Shown here: positions 1 to 6,866 of the stretch, piece by piece
How positions within the stretch are numbered: position 1 is the stretch's first letter
Layout of the letters: every line of letters starts with the position of its first letter
Origin: an uncultured Eubacteriales bacterium
Lineage (GTDB): Bacteria; Bacillota; Clostridia; Oscillospirales; CAG-272
Direction of reading: 5' to 3'
DNA length: 8,374 bases
NCBI GenBank assembly: GCA_934462885.1
Contig: CAKSJC010000066.1
Location: 1-8,374 of the forward strand
The notes under the pieces: generated by a model
The model's database searches: none
What the model was told of the DNA's origin: nothing
What the model saw: only the letters and a program-made list of their open reading frames with translations
Program-made: the position numbers and the translations under genes

Positions 1-752
1 ATAACACGGCGTATCAACAAATATATTCCTCCTGCAAGAAGAAGTATGGATGATACCTCCCCTATACATCCGGCACATTTTCCAAAAATCATATCCGTTA
101 TGCTGTCATACGGGAGAACACCGTTTTTCAACGACGCAAGAGGAGTTGCGCTTGCTATTATATCAGAGTCTGCAGCGTTCATTGAGAACTCCGAGAACCT
201 GCTAAACGGATAAGTAAATCTTGTCATCTCGGACGCCCATGACAGCAGAAAAACTCTCGCTGACAGAGCGGGATTTACAAAATTTTTCCCGATTCCGCCG
301 AACAGCTGCTTCACGATAACTATAGCAAAAAATCCGCCTACAAAAGGCATCCAAAGCGGTACGGAAACCGGAAGATTCATTGCTATAAGAATTCCTGTCA
401 CAGCAGCAGAACAGTCCGACACTGTCACTTTTTTATGTAAAATAAACTCGCTGAGAGCTTCAAATCCTACGGAAGATACTATGGATACAAGAGCTATCCA
501 CAGAGCGCGAAGTCCGAAAATATAAACTCCGTATAAAAACGCCGGGGTAAGAGCTATGAGCACATCAATCATTATTGAAGCTGTATTTTCTCTCGTTTTT
601 ATGTGCGGCGATGGAGTTACCGTTAAAAGAGGCGGCATTTTTATCTCTGTTTCTTTCTCTTTCATGCAAGCCGCTGCATCCCTGTTTTTCACAGAATCTT
701 CAAGCTCTTTTTCTTTTTCGGAAACAATACAGCCTATCTTATTCTTTTCCAT
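1..752 (-). CDS. rnfD: RnfD, membrane subunit of the Rnf electron-transport complex (3' end cut by window edge)
   Basis: RnfD is an integral membrane subunit of the Rnf ferredoxin:NAD+ oxidoreductase and carries covalently bound FMN. The visible 250 residues match the family: a SPHI motif near residues 48-51, hydrophobic segments at about 61-81, 82-104, 132-149 and 234-248, a GGxGKNxxNPALxAR signature at about 152-166, and SATPLA near 201-206. By family knowledge the threonine of that last motif (T203) is the flavin attachment site. The gene lies 30 nt after the rnfC stop, in the usual rnfC-rnfD order. I chose the ATG at 750-752 because a GAGGT site sits 4 nt upstream. This gives about 38 charged residues (with C8 and C29) before the point where most RnfD proteins begin, which corresponds to M39. 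M39 has only a weak purine-rich lead and remains the alternative start. The C-terminal third lies outside the window. Confidence 0.93.
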   Translation of the reverse strand, partial: MEKNKIGCIVSEKEKELEDSVKNRDAAACMKEKETEIKMPPLLTVTPSPHIKTRENTASIMIDVLIALTPAFLYGVYIFGLRALWIALVSIVSSVGFEALSEFILHKKVTVSDCSAAVTGILIAMNLPVSVPLWMPFVGGFFAIVIVKQLFGGIGKNFVNPALSARVFLLSWASEMTRFTYPFSRFSEFSMNAADSDIIASATPLASLKNGVLPYDSITDMIFGKCAGCIGEVSSILLLAGGIYLLIRRV

Positions 753-756
753 ATTT

Positions 757-761
757 ACCTC
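757..761 (-). promoter_or_regulatory. Ribosome binding site of rnfD
   Basis: The minus strand reads GAGGT, then AAAT, then ATG. This favours the upstream ATG at 752 over the internal M39, where most RnfD homologues would begin. Confidence 0.6.
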
Positions 762-782
762 GCATACAACCGTCGTGCGGCA

Positions 783-2132
783 TCAAATTTTTGCTTTTGA
801 GCTTGCGGAAGCGCTTCGCAGTTTTTCGTTTCTTATAGCTGATTTAGCCAATCTGATATACTGAACTATCTCAACTCCGCCCGGACAATTATATGAGCAT
901 GAACCGCATTCAACGCATGACAGCGCACCGTATTCCTCCGCACGCGTAAAATCCCCTATAGTTGAAAACTGAGCAATATACATCGGCATAAGATGCATAG
1001 GACAGTTCATAACGCATTTCCCGCATCTTATACACGCAGCAGAGACTGTATGTTTTTTGCCGAAATCCTTTGAGAACACAAGAACCGCTCCGGTCGCTTT
1101 TGTTACCGGCATTTCGGTATCCCATTGGGAAACCCCCATCATTGGTCCTCCGTTAATTATTTTATTCGGGATTTTTTTCAGTCCTCCGCAATGATTGATA
1201 AGATCGGAAACGCTTGTGCCAATAGGAACAAGGAGATTCTTAGGCTCTCTAATCGCGTCTCCGTCAACAGTTACCACACGACTAACAAGCGGCATACCCG
1301 CTGAAAAAGCGTTATACACTGCGGCGCAGGTTTCCGCGTTAAATATAACGCATCCGACGTCGGAGGGCAATTTTCCCTGAGGTATTTCTATTCCGCAAAG
1401 AGCGTAAATAAGTTGTCTTTCGTCTCCCTGCGGATACTTTGTTTTCATTATTTTAACGGATATTGTCCGGCTCTCCGCAAGAAGCTCTTTGAGTTTCTCT
1501 GCCGCGTCGAGTTTATTATCTTCAAGCGCGATATATGCCGTGGTTATTCCGATTGTTTTAAGAAGCACCTTTATCCCGTTTATAACAGCGGCCGGTCTTT
1601 CAAGAAGTAGACGGTGGTTAGCTGTTATAAACGGTTCACATTCCGCGCAGTTAACTATCAATTTATTTACTTTTCCTACCGCCGACCTTATTTTTGCGTA
1701 AGTTGGGAAAGCCGCTCCTCCCATACCGACCACTCCCGATTTGCGTATAAGCTCAATCACTTCTTCAGGCGTAGTATCAATAAGCTTTTTTTCCACAGGT
1801 CTGATATCCGGGGAAAGTGTATTTTTCATATCGTTTTCGATAATAACATGATCAACCGTATTTCCGTTTACAGAAAGCTTTTTTACTATGTCGCGTACCG
1901 TTCCTGAAATGCTTGAGTGAACCGGACAGCCAAGCATCTCCTCCGGAACATCTCCGATTTTCTGACCTATCGTAACATACTCTCCTTTCGACACTACGGG
2001 AGTTGCCGCTACGCCTATATGCTGCAGAAGCGGAATTGATACAACCCGCACGTCGGAGACGAGTTCAATACGGGAATTTTTCGTATTTTTTTGTTCTTCA
2101 ATTTTGATGCCGCCGGAAAAAGTGTATTTCAA
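783..2132 (-). CDS. rnfC: RnfC, NADH/FMN and iron-sulfur subunit of the Rnf complex
   Basis: RnfC is the peripheral subunit that exchanges electrons with NAD(H) in the ion-pumping Rnf complex. With the start chosen here it has 449 residues, a normal length for the family. It opens with the typical TFSGGI segment (4-9), followed by a biotinyl/barrel-sandwich-like N-terminal region. The nucleotide/FMN-binding GxGGAxFPT segment lies at about 136-144 and an SLBB-like region at about 285-320. Two [4Fe-4S] motifs follow, CxxCxxCxxxC at 367-377 and at 406-416. The open frame extends upstream to 2183, but a GAGAGGTG ribosome binding site lies 7 nt before the TTG at 2130-2132, and homologues begin at this point, so I start there with TTG. 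A second TTG at 2138 is almost on top of that site and is less likely. It is the first gene of an rnf operon that continues into rnfD. Confidence 0.95.
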   Translation of the reverse strand: MKYTFSGGIKIEEQKNTKNSRIELVSDVRVVSIPLLQHIGVAATPVVSKGEYVTIGQKIGDVPEEMLGCPVHSSISGTVRDIVKKLSVNGNTVDHVIIENDMKNTLSPDIRPVEKKLIDTTPEEVIELIRKSGVVGMGGAAFPTYAKIRSAVGKVNKLIVNCAECEPFITANHRLLLERPAAVINGIKVLLKTIGITTAYIALEDNKLDAAEKLKELLAESRTISVKIMKTKYPQGDERQLIYALCGIEIPQGKLPSDVGCVIFNAETCAAVYNAFSAGMPLVSRVVTVDGDAIREPKNLLVPIGTSVSDLINHCGGLKKIPNKIINGGPMMGVSQWDTEMPVTKATGAVLVFSKDFGKKHTVSAACIRCGKCVMNCPMHLMPMYIAQFSTIGDFTRAEEYGALSCVECGSCSYNCPGGVEIVQYIRLAKSAIRNEKLRSASASSKAKI

Positions 2133-2139
2133 AAACAAA

Positions 2140-2147
2140 CACCTCTC
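2140..2147 (-). promoter_or_regulatory. Ribosome binding site that fixes the rnfC TTG start
   Basis: The minus strand reads GAGAGGTG, followed by 7 nt and then TTG AAA TAC. The site lies inside the longer open frame and argues against an upstream start at 2183. Confidence 0.75.
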
Positions 2148-2180
2148 ATTTTTCAGCCAATCATGCACAATTTTCTTAAT

Positions 2181-2197
2181 CAATTATACAATAATTG
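2181..2197. repeat. 7-bp inverted repeat overlapping the rnf -10 box
   Basis: CAATTAT and ATAATTG form a perfect inverted repeat with a 3-nt spacer, lying over the candidate -10 box. Position and symmetry suit a repressor operator. It does not match the Rex (TTGTGA/TTGTTA-type) or Fur consensus as I know them. Because it is purely A/T apart from the ends, chance is a real possibility. Confidence 0.35.
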
Positions 2198-2211
2198 TCA
2201 TATTAAAACAA
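2183..2211 (-). promoter_or_regulatory. Candidate sigma-A promoter of the rnf operon
   Basis: On the minus strand there is a perfect -10 box TATAAT (2183-2188). A weak -35, TTGTTT (2206-2211, three of six matches), lies exactly 17 nt upstream. The -10 is about 50 nt from the rnfC start, a sensible leader length. The sequence is AT-rich, so some chance matching is expected, and no transcript data are available. Confidence 0.55.
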
Positions 2212-2247
2212 GAGGTTTTTGACAAATCTTTTTATTAAATGTACTTT

Positions 2248-3230
2248 TTAGCGATATTTTTTATTTACTTGCACAAAAAACGAATCAATATTGAAACCCT
2301 TGAACAATTTAAGGAAGCCGATACTTGCAGGATCGACTGCAAAGATTCTGCCGTTAAGATATGCAAGTTCTTTTTCAGGAAACTCAAAACTTACAAAGCT
2401 CGAATAAAGAGCCTGGCTCTTATATCCAAGTTTTCGGTCGTTTTTATTTTGTGCGTACTTTCCCTCGCCGAGTAACGGATGGCCTATATACGCCATATGC
2501 GCTCTTATCTGATGCGTTCTGCCTGTTATAAGTCTTACTTCAATAAGAGTAAGATCAAGCTCACTATTATATGAAAGAGCCTTGTACTCAGTCACGATCT
2601 CTTTTGAGCCGTCAACTCTTTTCGATGGTAAGCACAAAGAATTGCTGTTCCGCTCAATTTTCCGTGTACCGCCGCGAGATATCTTTTGCAAACTCTGTTT
2701 TCACGTATAGCTTCATTTACGCTTTTCAGAGTCATTGCGTTTTTCGCGGCGATGACTATTCCGCCGGTGTTTCGGTCTATCCTGTTGCAAAGCGCGGGTG
2801 CGAACGAATTTTCTTTCTCCGGATCAAATTCTCCTTTATTTACAAGATACGCCGTCACCGTGTAGATTAGCGTTTCACGTTCGTCAGCGTCTGCGCGGTT
2901 TAAGTCCCCTTCATCTCCCGTATGAACAAGCACGCCCGGTCTCTTATTCACAAGAATAATATTTTCATCTTCATATACTATTTCAGGGATAATCGTCACC
3001 TTTGTATAATCGATTTTATTTTTTTCGAAAAATTCATCGGGTATATACATATCAATAATATCGCCTTCCGTTACGATATCATTTTCGTGTGCTTTTTTTT
3101 TGTTAAGTTTTATTTTTTTTGTTCTGATGAATTTATACATCAGTGATTTCGGCATACCGGTCGTTGCTTTAGAGATAAATTTATCTAACCTCTGTCCGCC
3201 GTCGTTTTTATTTATCGTAAAAGAACGCAT
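2248..3230 (-). pseudogene. RluA/RluD-family 23S rRNA-type pseudouridine synthase with S4 domain, frameshifted
   Basis: The gene is split over two frames. The first part (3230 to about 2620) has an N-terminal S4 RNA-binding domain (about residues 11-60) and the catalytic segment RIDRNTGG, where D152 is the expected nucleophile. The second part (about 2620 to 2248) carries the conserved RTHQIRAH, then GHPLLGEGKY. The frames meet near 2618-2624, in the A-run of CGAAAAG, where AYHRK in frame one is followed directly by KRVDGSKEI in frame two. Compared with remembered family members, about ten codons between these motifs are missing. Net loss is one base modulo three, so a deletion of roughly 28 or 31 nt fits. 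The start is supported by AAGGTGA four nt upstream of the ATG. If the sequence is correct, the product would lose the part of the catalytic domain after the D152 region. An assembly error remains possible. Confidence 0.8.
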
Positions 3231-3303
3231 ATGTTCACCTTACCCGCATTGATATAGAGATTTTTTCGAAATAAGCAGTTTAATCATACCGTTTGTTTTG
3301 AAA

Positions 3304-3334
3304 GAGGGGAACTTTTCAGATAAAAGTTCCCCTC
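3304..3334 (-). terminator. Hairpin downstream of upp, probable terminator
   Basis: A perfect 13-bp inverted repeat (3304-3316 with 3322-3334) encloses a 5-nt loop and has a GAGGGGAAC/GTTCCCCTC core. It lies about 50 nt after the upp stop and ahead of the pseudouridine synthase gene. On the minus strand the T-tract is short (CTTTC), so termination may be partial and read-through into the next gene is possible. Confidence 0.7.
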
Positions 3335-3384
3335 AAATACAGCCAAACAGCCGTAAATGTATTTTTGTTTTACAGCGTCAGTAT

Positions 3385-4020
3385 TTATTTTGTCCCAAAA
3401 AGTCTGTCTCCGGCGTCGCCAAGTCCGGGAACAATGTATGCGTGATCATTGAGACATTCATCAAGAGCTGCCGTGTATATCTCAACATCAGGGTGATCAG
3501 CCTGTATGCGTTCAACTCCTTCGGGAGCTGCGACAAGGCAAAGAAGCTTTATCTGTGTAACGCCTCTGCTCTTCAGCATCTCGATAGCGCCTGAAGCTGA
3601 GCCGCCCGTTGCAAGCATAGGATCACAGATTATCACGTATCTCTCTTCTATGTCCATAGGAAGCTTGCAGTAATATTCAACGGGATTGTGAGTTTCCGGA
3701 TTTCTGTAAAGACCTATATGTCCTACCTTCGCTACGGGGACAAGGCTTAAAATACCGTCAACCATACCGAGACCTGCACGAAGGATCGGTACTATGGCAA
3801 GTTTCTTTCCTTCGATCTTTTGAGCAGTCATCTTTGCCATCGGAGTTTCAATAACAACATCTGCAACAGGCAGATCTCGTGTGATCTCATAACCCATAAG
3901 CATTGCGATTTCTGAAAGAAGTTCTCTGAAGTCCTTTGAACCCGTTTCCTTTTCTCTCATAATGCTAAGTTTATGCTTAATCAGAGGGTGCTCAACAACA
4001 TGAAATGTCTCCATATTCAT
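3385..4020 (-). CDS. upp: Uracil phosphoribosyltransferase
   Basis: Upp converts uracil and PRPP to UMP and pyrophosphate in the cytoplasm (pyrimidine salvage). The 211-residue product has the family's length of about 209. It starts with the typical HPLI-KHKL segment, has the PILRAGLGM segment in the middle, and carries the PRPP-binding loop DPMLATGGS in its second half. The C-terminal PGLGDAGDRLFGTK is also a family hallmark. The frame is open to a GTG at 4038, but an AAAGGA site lies 9 nt before the ATG at 4018-4020 and homologues begin here. The upstream GTG would overlap that site, and the ATG at 4014 is second choice. The gene has its own near-consensus promoter and a hairpin after it, so it looks monocistronic. 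It uses the product of prs encoded about 3 kb upstream. Confidence 0.98.
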   Translation of the reverse strand: MNMETFHVVEHPLIKHKLSIMREKETGSKDFRELLSEIAMLMGYEITRDLPVADVVIETPMAKMTAQKIEGKKLAIVPILRAGLGMVDGILSLVPVAKVGHIGLYRNPETHNPVEYYCKLPMDIEERYVIICDPMLATGGSASGAIEMLKSRGVTQIKLLCLVAAPEGVERIQADHPDVEIYTAALDECLNDHAYIVPGLGDAGDRLFGTK

Positions 4021-4029
4021 AGTTATTAT

Positions 4030-4035
4030 TCCTTT
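4030..4035 (-). promoter_or_regulatory. Ribosome binding site that fixes the upp start
   Basis: The minus strand reads AAAGGA, 9 nt before the ATG at 4020. It overlaps the first codons of the longer GTG-initiated frame, which argues against the GTG at 4038. Confidence 0.7.
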
Positions 4036-4067
4036 CACAAAAAAGTGTCAAAATTTATATTCGTATT

Positions 4068-4096
4068 ATTATACACTTTTTCTCGACTTATTTCAA
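4068..4096 (-). promoter_or_regulatory. Strong candidate sigma-A promoter of upp
   Basis: On the minus strand, TTGAAA (4091-4096) and TATAAT (4068-4073) are separated by exactly 17 nt, eleven of twelve... counted per box as five of six and six of six matches. The -10 is 47 nt from the upp ATG. This is the best-matching promoter in the window. I see no attenuator or PyrR-type element between it and the gene. Confidence 0.8.
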
Positions 4097-4290
4097 GGGC
4101 AAAAAATATTTTTTTATTTTATATCTGCATTTTTAATAAAATTACCACACATATCCAAAAATGTCGTATTAAATTCAAAATTCACCAGAAAAGTAACGTT
4201 TGAGTTTTGCAACGGATGTTTTTTCCGTTGTCCATCTGACTGCATCAAATAAAGATTTTTCGATTTCCTTCTTGGCTCGCTCTGAAATAC
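4097..4290. other. Intergenic stretch between yebC hairpin and upp promoter with an unexplained coding-like segment
   Basis: No intact gene is visible in this stretch, which with its flanking promoter and hairpin forms a gap of about 325 nt between yebC and upp. On the minus strand, one frame reads about 36 protein-like residues after the hairpin (about 4285 to 4175, with segments such as SERAKKEIEKSLFDAV and KLKRYFSGEF), ending in TGA at 4175. It has no start codon after the hairpin, and in that frame the next upstream ATG lies inside yebC. It could be a degraded gene end or chance; I do not recognise it. A small inverted repeat CAACGGA/TCCGTTG (4210-4216 with 4224-4230) lies within it and lacks a T-tract. 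Confidence 0.4.
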
Positions 4291-4326
4291 AAAAGCTTTC
4301 GACGAACAGATTCGTCGAAAGCTTTT
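4291..4326 (-). terminator. Hairpin terminating the prs-argS-yebC run
   Basis: A perfect 16-bp inverted repeat (4291-4306 with 4311-4326) has a 4-nt loop and begins 20 nt after the yebC stop. The stem starts with AAAAGCTTTCG and ends with CGAAAGCTTTT, so the terminal U residues are part of the stem, as in many two-way terminators. No gene converges from the other side, so its expected job is ending the yebC transcript. Confidence 0.82.
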
Positions 4327-4346
4327 TAGTTCTAAAAACTGTGTAC

Positions 4347-5081
4347 TCACTCGCAGTTTCCCCAGTTGTGGTAGATTTCCTGAACATCATCGCTGTCTTC
4401 AAGATGTTCAATTAAAAGATTCATATTTTTGATGTCTTCTTCATTCTCAAGAGTAACGTATGTCTGAGGAATTCTGTCCTCTTCGGCTGATTCAACTTTA
4501 TATCCAAGCTTTTCAAGCTCTTCGCGAATAGCGTAAACATCCGCCGGGTCGGTTGTAATCTGATATGTCTCATCATCGGAAGCAAAGTCTTCGGCTCCCG
4601 CTTCAAGGGCGGCTTCCATAAGAGCGTCTTCATCAACTTTTTCGTTATCTTCTTTTAAGAGCACTATAACGCCCTTGTCGTCAAACATATACGAAACACA
4701 TCCTGATGCTCCGAGGTTTCCACCGTATTTATCAAAAAAGTGACGGACATCTGATGCTGTACGATTTCTGCTGTCAGTTGCAGTTTCAACAATAACAGCA
4801 ACTCCGGAAGGCCCATATCCCTCATAAATGATCTCTTCGTACTGAACACTGTCTGCTCCGAGAGCTTTCTTTATAGCGCGTTCAATATTATCATTTGGCA
4901 CATTGTTTGCTTTTGCTTTTGCAATAAGATCGCGAAGTTTTCCGTTGGTGTTAGGATCTCCGCCTCCCCCACGAACACAAATTGCAATCTCTTTGCCGAT
5001 TTTTGTAAAAACTTTGGCCTTTTGCGCGTCTGTCTTCTCTTTTTTATTTTTGATATTATTCCACTTACTATGTCCTGACAT
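4347..5081 (-). CDS. yebC: YebC/PmpR (TACO1-like) family protein
   Basis: Members of this family are cytoplasmic proteins described both as DNA-binding transcriptional regulators and, more recently, as translation factors that relieve ribosome stalling. Which role applies here cannot be read from the sequence. The 244-residue product has the normal family length and the signature MSGHSKWNNIKNKK start, then KAKVFTKIGKEI. The glycine-rich VRGGGGDPNTN segment lies at about 37-47, PNDNIERAIKKA at about 62-73, YEGYGPSGVAVIVE in the middle, and an acidic C-terminal domain follows. An AGAGGT site lies 5 nt before the ATG. It is the last gene of the prs-argS-yebC run, 33 nt after argS and just before the hairpin, consistent with co-transcription with a translation gene. 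Confidence 0.96.
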   Translation of the reverse strand: MSGHSKWNNIKNKKEKTDAQKAKVFTKIGKEIAICVRGGGGDPNTNGKLRDLIAKAKANNVPNDNIERAIKKALGADSVQYEEIIYEGYGPSGVAVIVETATDSRNRTASDVRHFFDKYGGNLGASGCVSYMFDDKGVIVLLKEDNEKVDEDALMEAALEAGAEDFASDDETYQITTDPADVYAIREELEKLGYKVESAEEDRIPQTYVTLENEEDIKNMNLLIEHLEDSDDVQEIYHNWGNCE

Positions 5082-5114
5082 ATTTGACCTCTTACTTTAT
5101 TAGATTTATATTCG

Positions 5115-6833
5115 TTATATTTTTTCAGGCGCTTTCATACATATCAGATGAAGTGCGTTTCCGAGGATACTCTTTGATGCTTTTGTCAGCCTTATACGGA
5201 ATGAACGCACATTTTCGTCATCTGCCGATATTATCGGGCAGTCTCGATAGAATCTATTGAACGCGGAACATACTTCAATAATATATCTTGTTATTGTTGA
5301 CGGTTCATATTCTGCAACTGCCGAAAGTACTTTTTCGGGAAATATAGATAAAGTTTTCAAAAGCGCCGCTTCGCTCTCATGTGTTATATTGCCGCTCATC
5401 TCCGTTGCGATACATACAGATGAAGCTTTATCAAGTATACTGCACATTCTTGCGTAGGTATACTGAGCATACGGTCCTGTGTTTCCATCAAAGCTCAGCG
5501 CTTGATCAAGAGTAAAGTTTATATCCTTTATTCTACTGTTATAAAGATAGTTAAAGACAATAGCGCCTACTCCCACAGCTTCGGAGACGTCATCCTTATT
5601 CTCAAGATCTGGACTCTTCTCGTTTATGATGTTCTGAACTTTCTCAATAGACTGTCTCAAAAGATCCTTAAGAAGAACAACGTTTCCCGTTCTTGTGGCA
5701 AGTTTTGCCCCACCGACCGAGACTGTTCCATAAGGAACGTGAACAAGCTTATCAAACCAATCGTAACCCATAAGCTCAACTACCTTGAACCACTGTGCAA
5801 AATGAAGGCTTTGAGCAGACGATGTAACATAAATACATTTGTCGAAATTATAAGTTTCTTTACGGTAAACCGCCGCCGCTATATCGCGCGTCGGATAAAG
5901 TGTGGATCCGTCTTTTTTTAGAATAAGGCAAGGCGGCATATTATACTCGGAAAGATCGACAATAGATGCGCCGTCGTCTATTTTTAACAGTCCCATGGTA
6001 CGGAGTTTTTCAACCTGTGCGGGCATTTTATCGGTATAAAAAGACTCGCCTTTGTATGAATCAAACTCAATTCCAAGCTGTTTATATGTCTTTTTATATT
6101 CCGCAAGAGAAACGCTTACAAACCATTTCCAAAGAGCTACGTTCTCCGGATTTCCTTCTTCAAGTTTGTGAAATTCAGCTCTTGCTTCATCATTGAGAGA
6201 AGGATCTTTTTCGGCTTCAGCATGGAATCTCACGTAAAGTTTTACAAGTTCGTCGATTCCGCCTTCATCTATAATTTTTTTATCTCCCCATTTACGGAAC
6301 GCGACAATCTGCTTTCCGAACTGAGTTCCCCAGTCTCCGAGATAGTTTATGCCTATGCAATTATAGCCGAGGAATTCATGGAGGAGCTTAAGCGAATGAC
6401 CTATAACGGTTGTTCCGAGGTGTCCGATGTGGAAAGGCTTACATATATTTGGCGAAGAATAGTCAAGAACGACGTTTTTGCCGTGCCCGATATCCGACGA
6501 GCCGTATCTGTTTCCTTTTTCCTCAATGTCTTCGAGAACATTGTTTGAAAGGTATTTATACGACATCTTAAAATTCAGATAACCTCCGACCGCCTGCGAT
6601 GTTCCGAGGTCAAAATCGGCTGTTTTTTCTGCAAGTTCCGCTGCGATTTTCGGAGGCGCCGCACGAAGAACCTTCGAAAGTCTGAAACACGGAAAAGCGA
6701 TGTCACCCATTTCCGGATCCGGCGGATATTCAAGTAATGAATTTATCTCTTCCGCCGAAAGTCCGGCATTTTCCGTAAGCTCTGTGATAGCTTCATATAT
6801 TTTTTCGGCTGTTTTACGCTTAAAATACTGCAT
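5115..6833 (-). CDS. argS: Arginyl-tRNA synthetase (class I)
   Basis: ArgS charges tRNA-Arg with arginine using ATP. The 572-residue product matches the usual bacterial length of about 550-590. An N-terminal Add-1-like tRNA-recognition domain (about 1-90) is followed by the class I catalytic core, with SPNICKPFHIGHLG around the HIGH signature at 135-138. NYLGDWGTQFGK lies at about 163-174, and LATRTGNVV (378-386) stands where the KMSKS loop is expected; loss of a canonical KMSK lysine pair is common in ArgRS. The C-terminal helical DALR-type anticodon-binding domain includes GPYAQYTYAR (about 453-462) and ends in the usual ...APEKI. The ATG has a GGAG site 5 nt upstream. It lies 33 nt after prs and 33 nt before yebC, with no terminator in either gap. 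Confidence 0.98.
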   Translation of the reverse strand: MQYFKRKTAEKIYEAITELTENAGLSAEEINSLLEYPPDPEMGDIAFPCFRLSKVLRAAPPKIAAELAEKTADFDLGTSQAVGGYLNFKMSYKYLSNNVLEDIEEKGNRYGSSDIGHGKNVVLDYSSPNICKPFHIGHLGTTVIGHSLKLLHEFLGYNCIGINYLGDWGTQFGKQIVAFRKWGDKKIIDEGGIDELVKLYVRFHAEAEKDPSLNDEARAEFHKLEEGNPENVALWKWFVSVSLAEYKKTYKQLGIEFDSYKGESFYTDKMPAQVEKLRTMGLLKIDDGASIVDLSEYNMPPCLILKKDGSTLYPTRDIAAAVYRKETYNFDKCIYVTSSAQSLHFAQWFKVVELMGYDWFDKLVHVPYGTVSVGGAKLATRTGNVVLLKDLLRQSIEKVQNIINEKSPDLENKDDVSEAVGVGAIVFNYLYNSRIKDINFTLDQALSFDGNTGPYAQYTYARMCSILDKASSVCIATEMSGNITHESEAALLKTLSIFPEKVLSAVAEYEPSTITRYIIEVCSAFNRFYRDCPIISADDENVRSFRIRLTKASKSILGNALHLICMKAPEKI

Positions 6834-6866
6834 TTTTTCTCCGAATTATTCTATTTTTTTATTTTA

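Noticed and set aside
2133..2183. RnfC extended by 17 residues to a TTG at 2183
   Set aside because: The extra residues contain the GAGAGGTG ribosome binding site, have no family counterpart, and the start would overlap the -10 box.
2248..2691. The 3' part of the pseudouridine synthase as an independent gene
   Set aside because: Its N-terminal residues are out-of-frame reading of the first part; only the portion after about 2620 matches the family, and no ribosome binding site is seen before the ATG at 2691.
3231..3303. Promoter for the pseudouridine synthase gene
   Set aside because: TATGAT and TATATC candidates have no acceptable -35; expression may come from read-through of upp, so no promoter is called.
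4021..4038. GTG start of upp at 4038
   Set aside because: It overlaps the AAAGGA ribosome binding site of the ATG at 4020 and adds residues not found in the family.
4114..4415. Several overlapping short reading frames on both strands across the yebC end and hairpin
   Set aside because: They run through the end of yebC or the terminator stem, lack ribosome binding sites and contradict each other; only the 4175-4290 stretch is kept as a weak observation.
5502..6548. Plus-strand open frames of 126 and 139 codons inside argS
   Set aside because: They are antisense shadows of a strongly conserved gene, with no recognisable domains.
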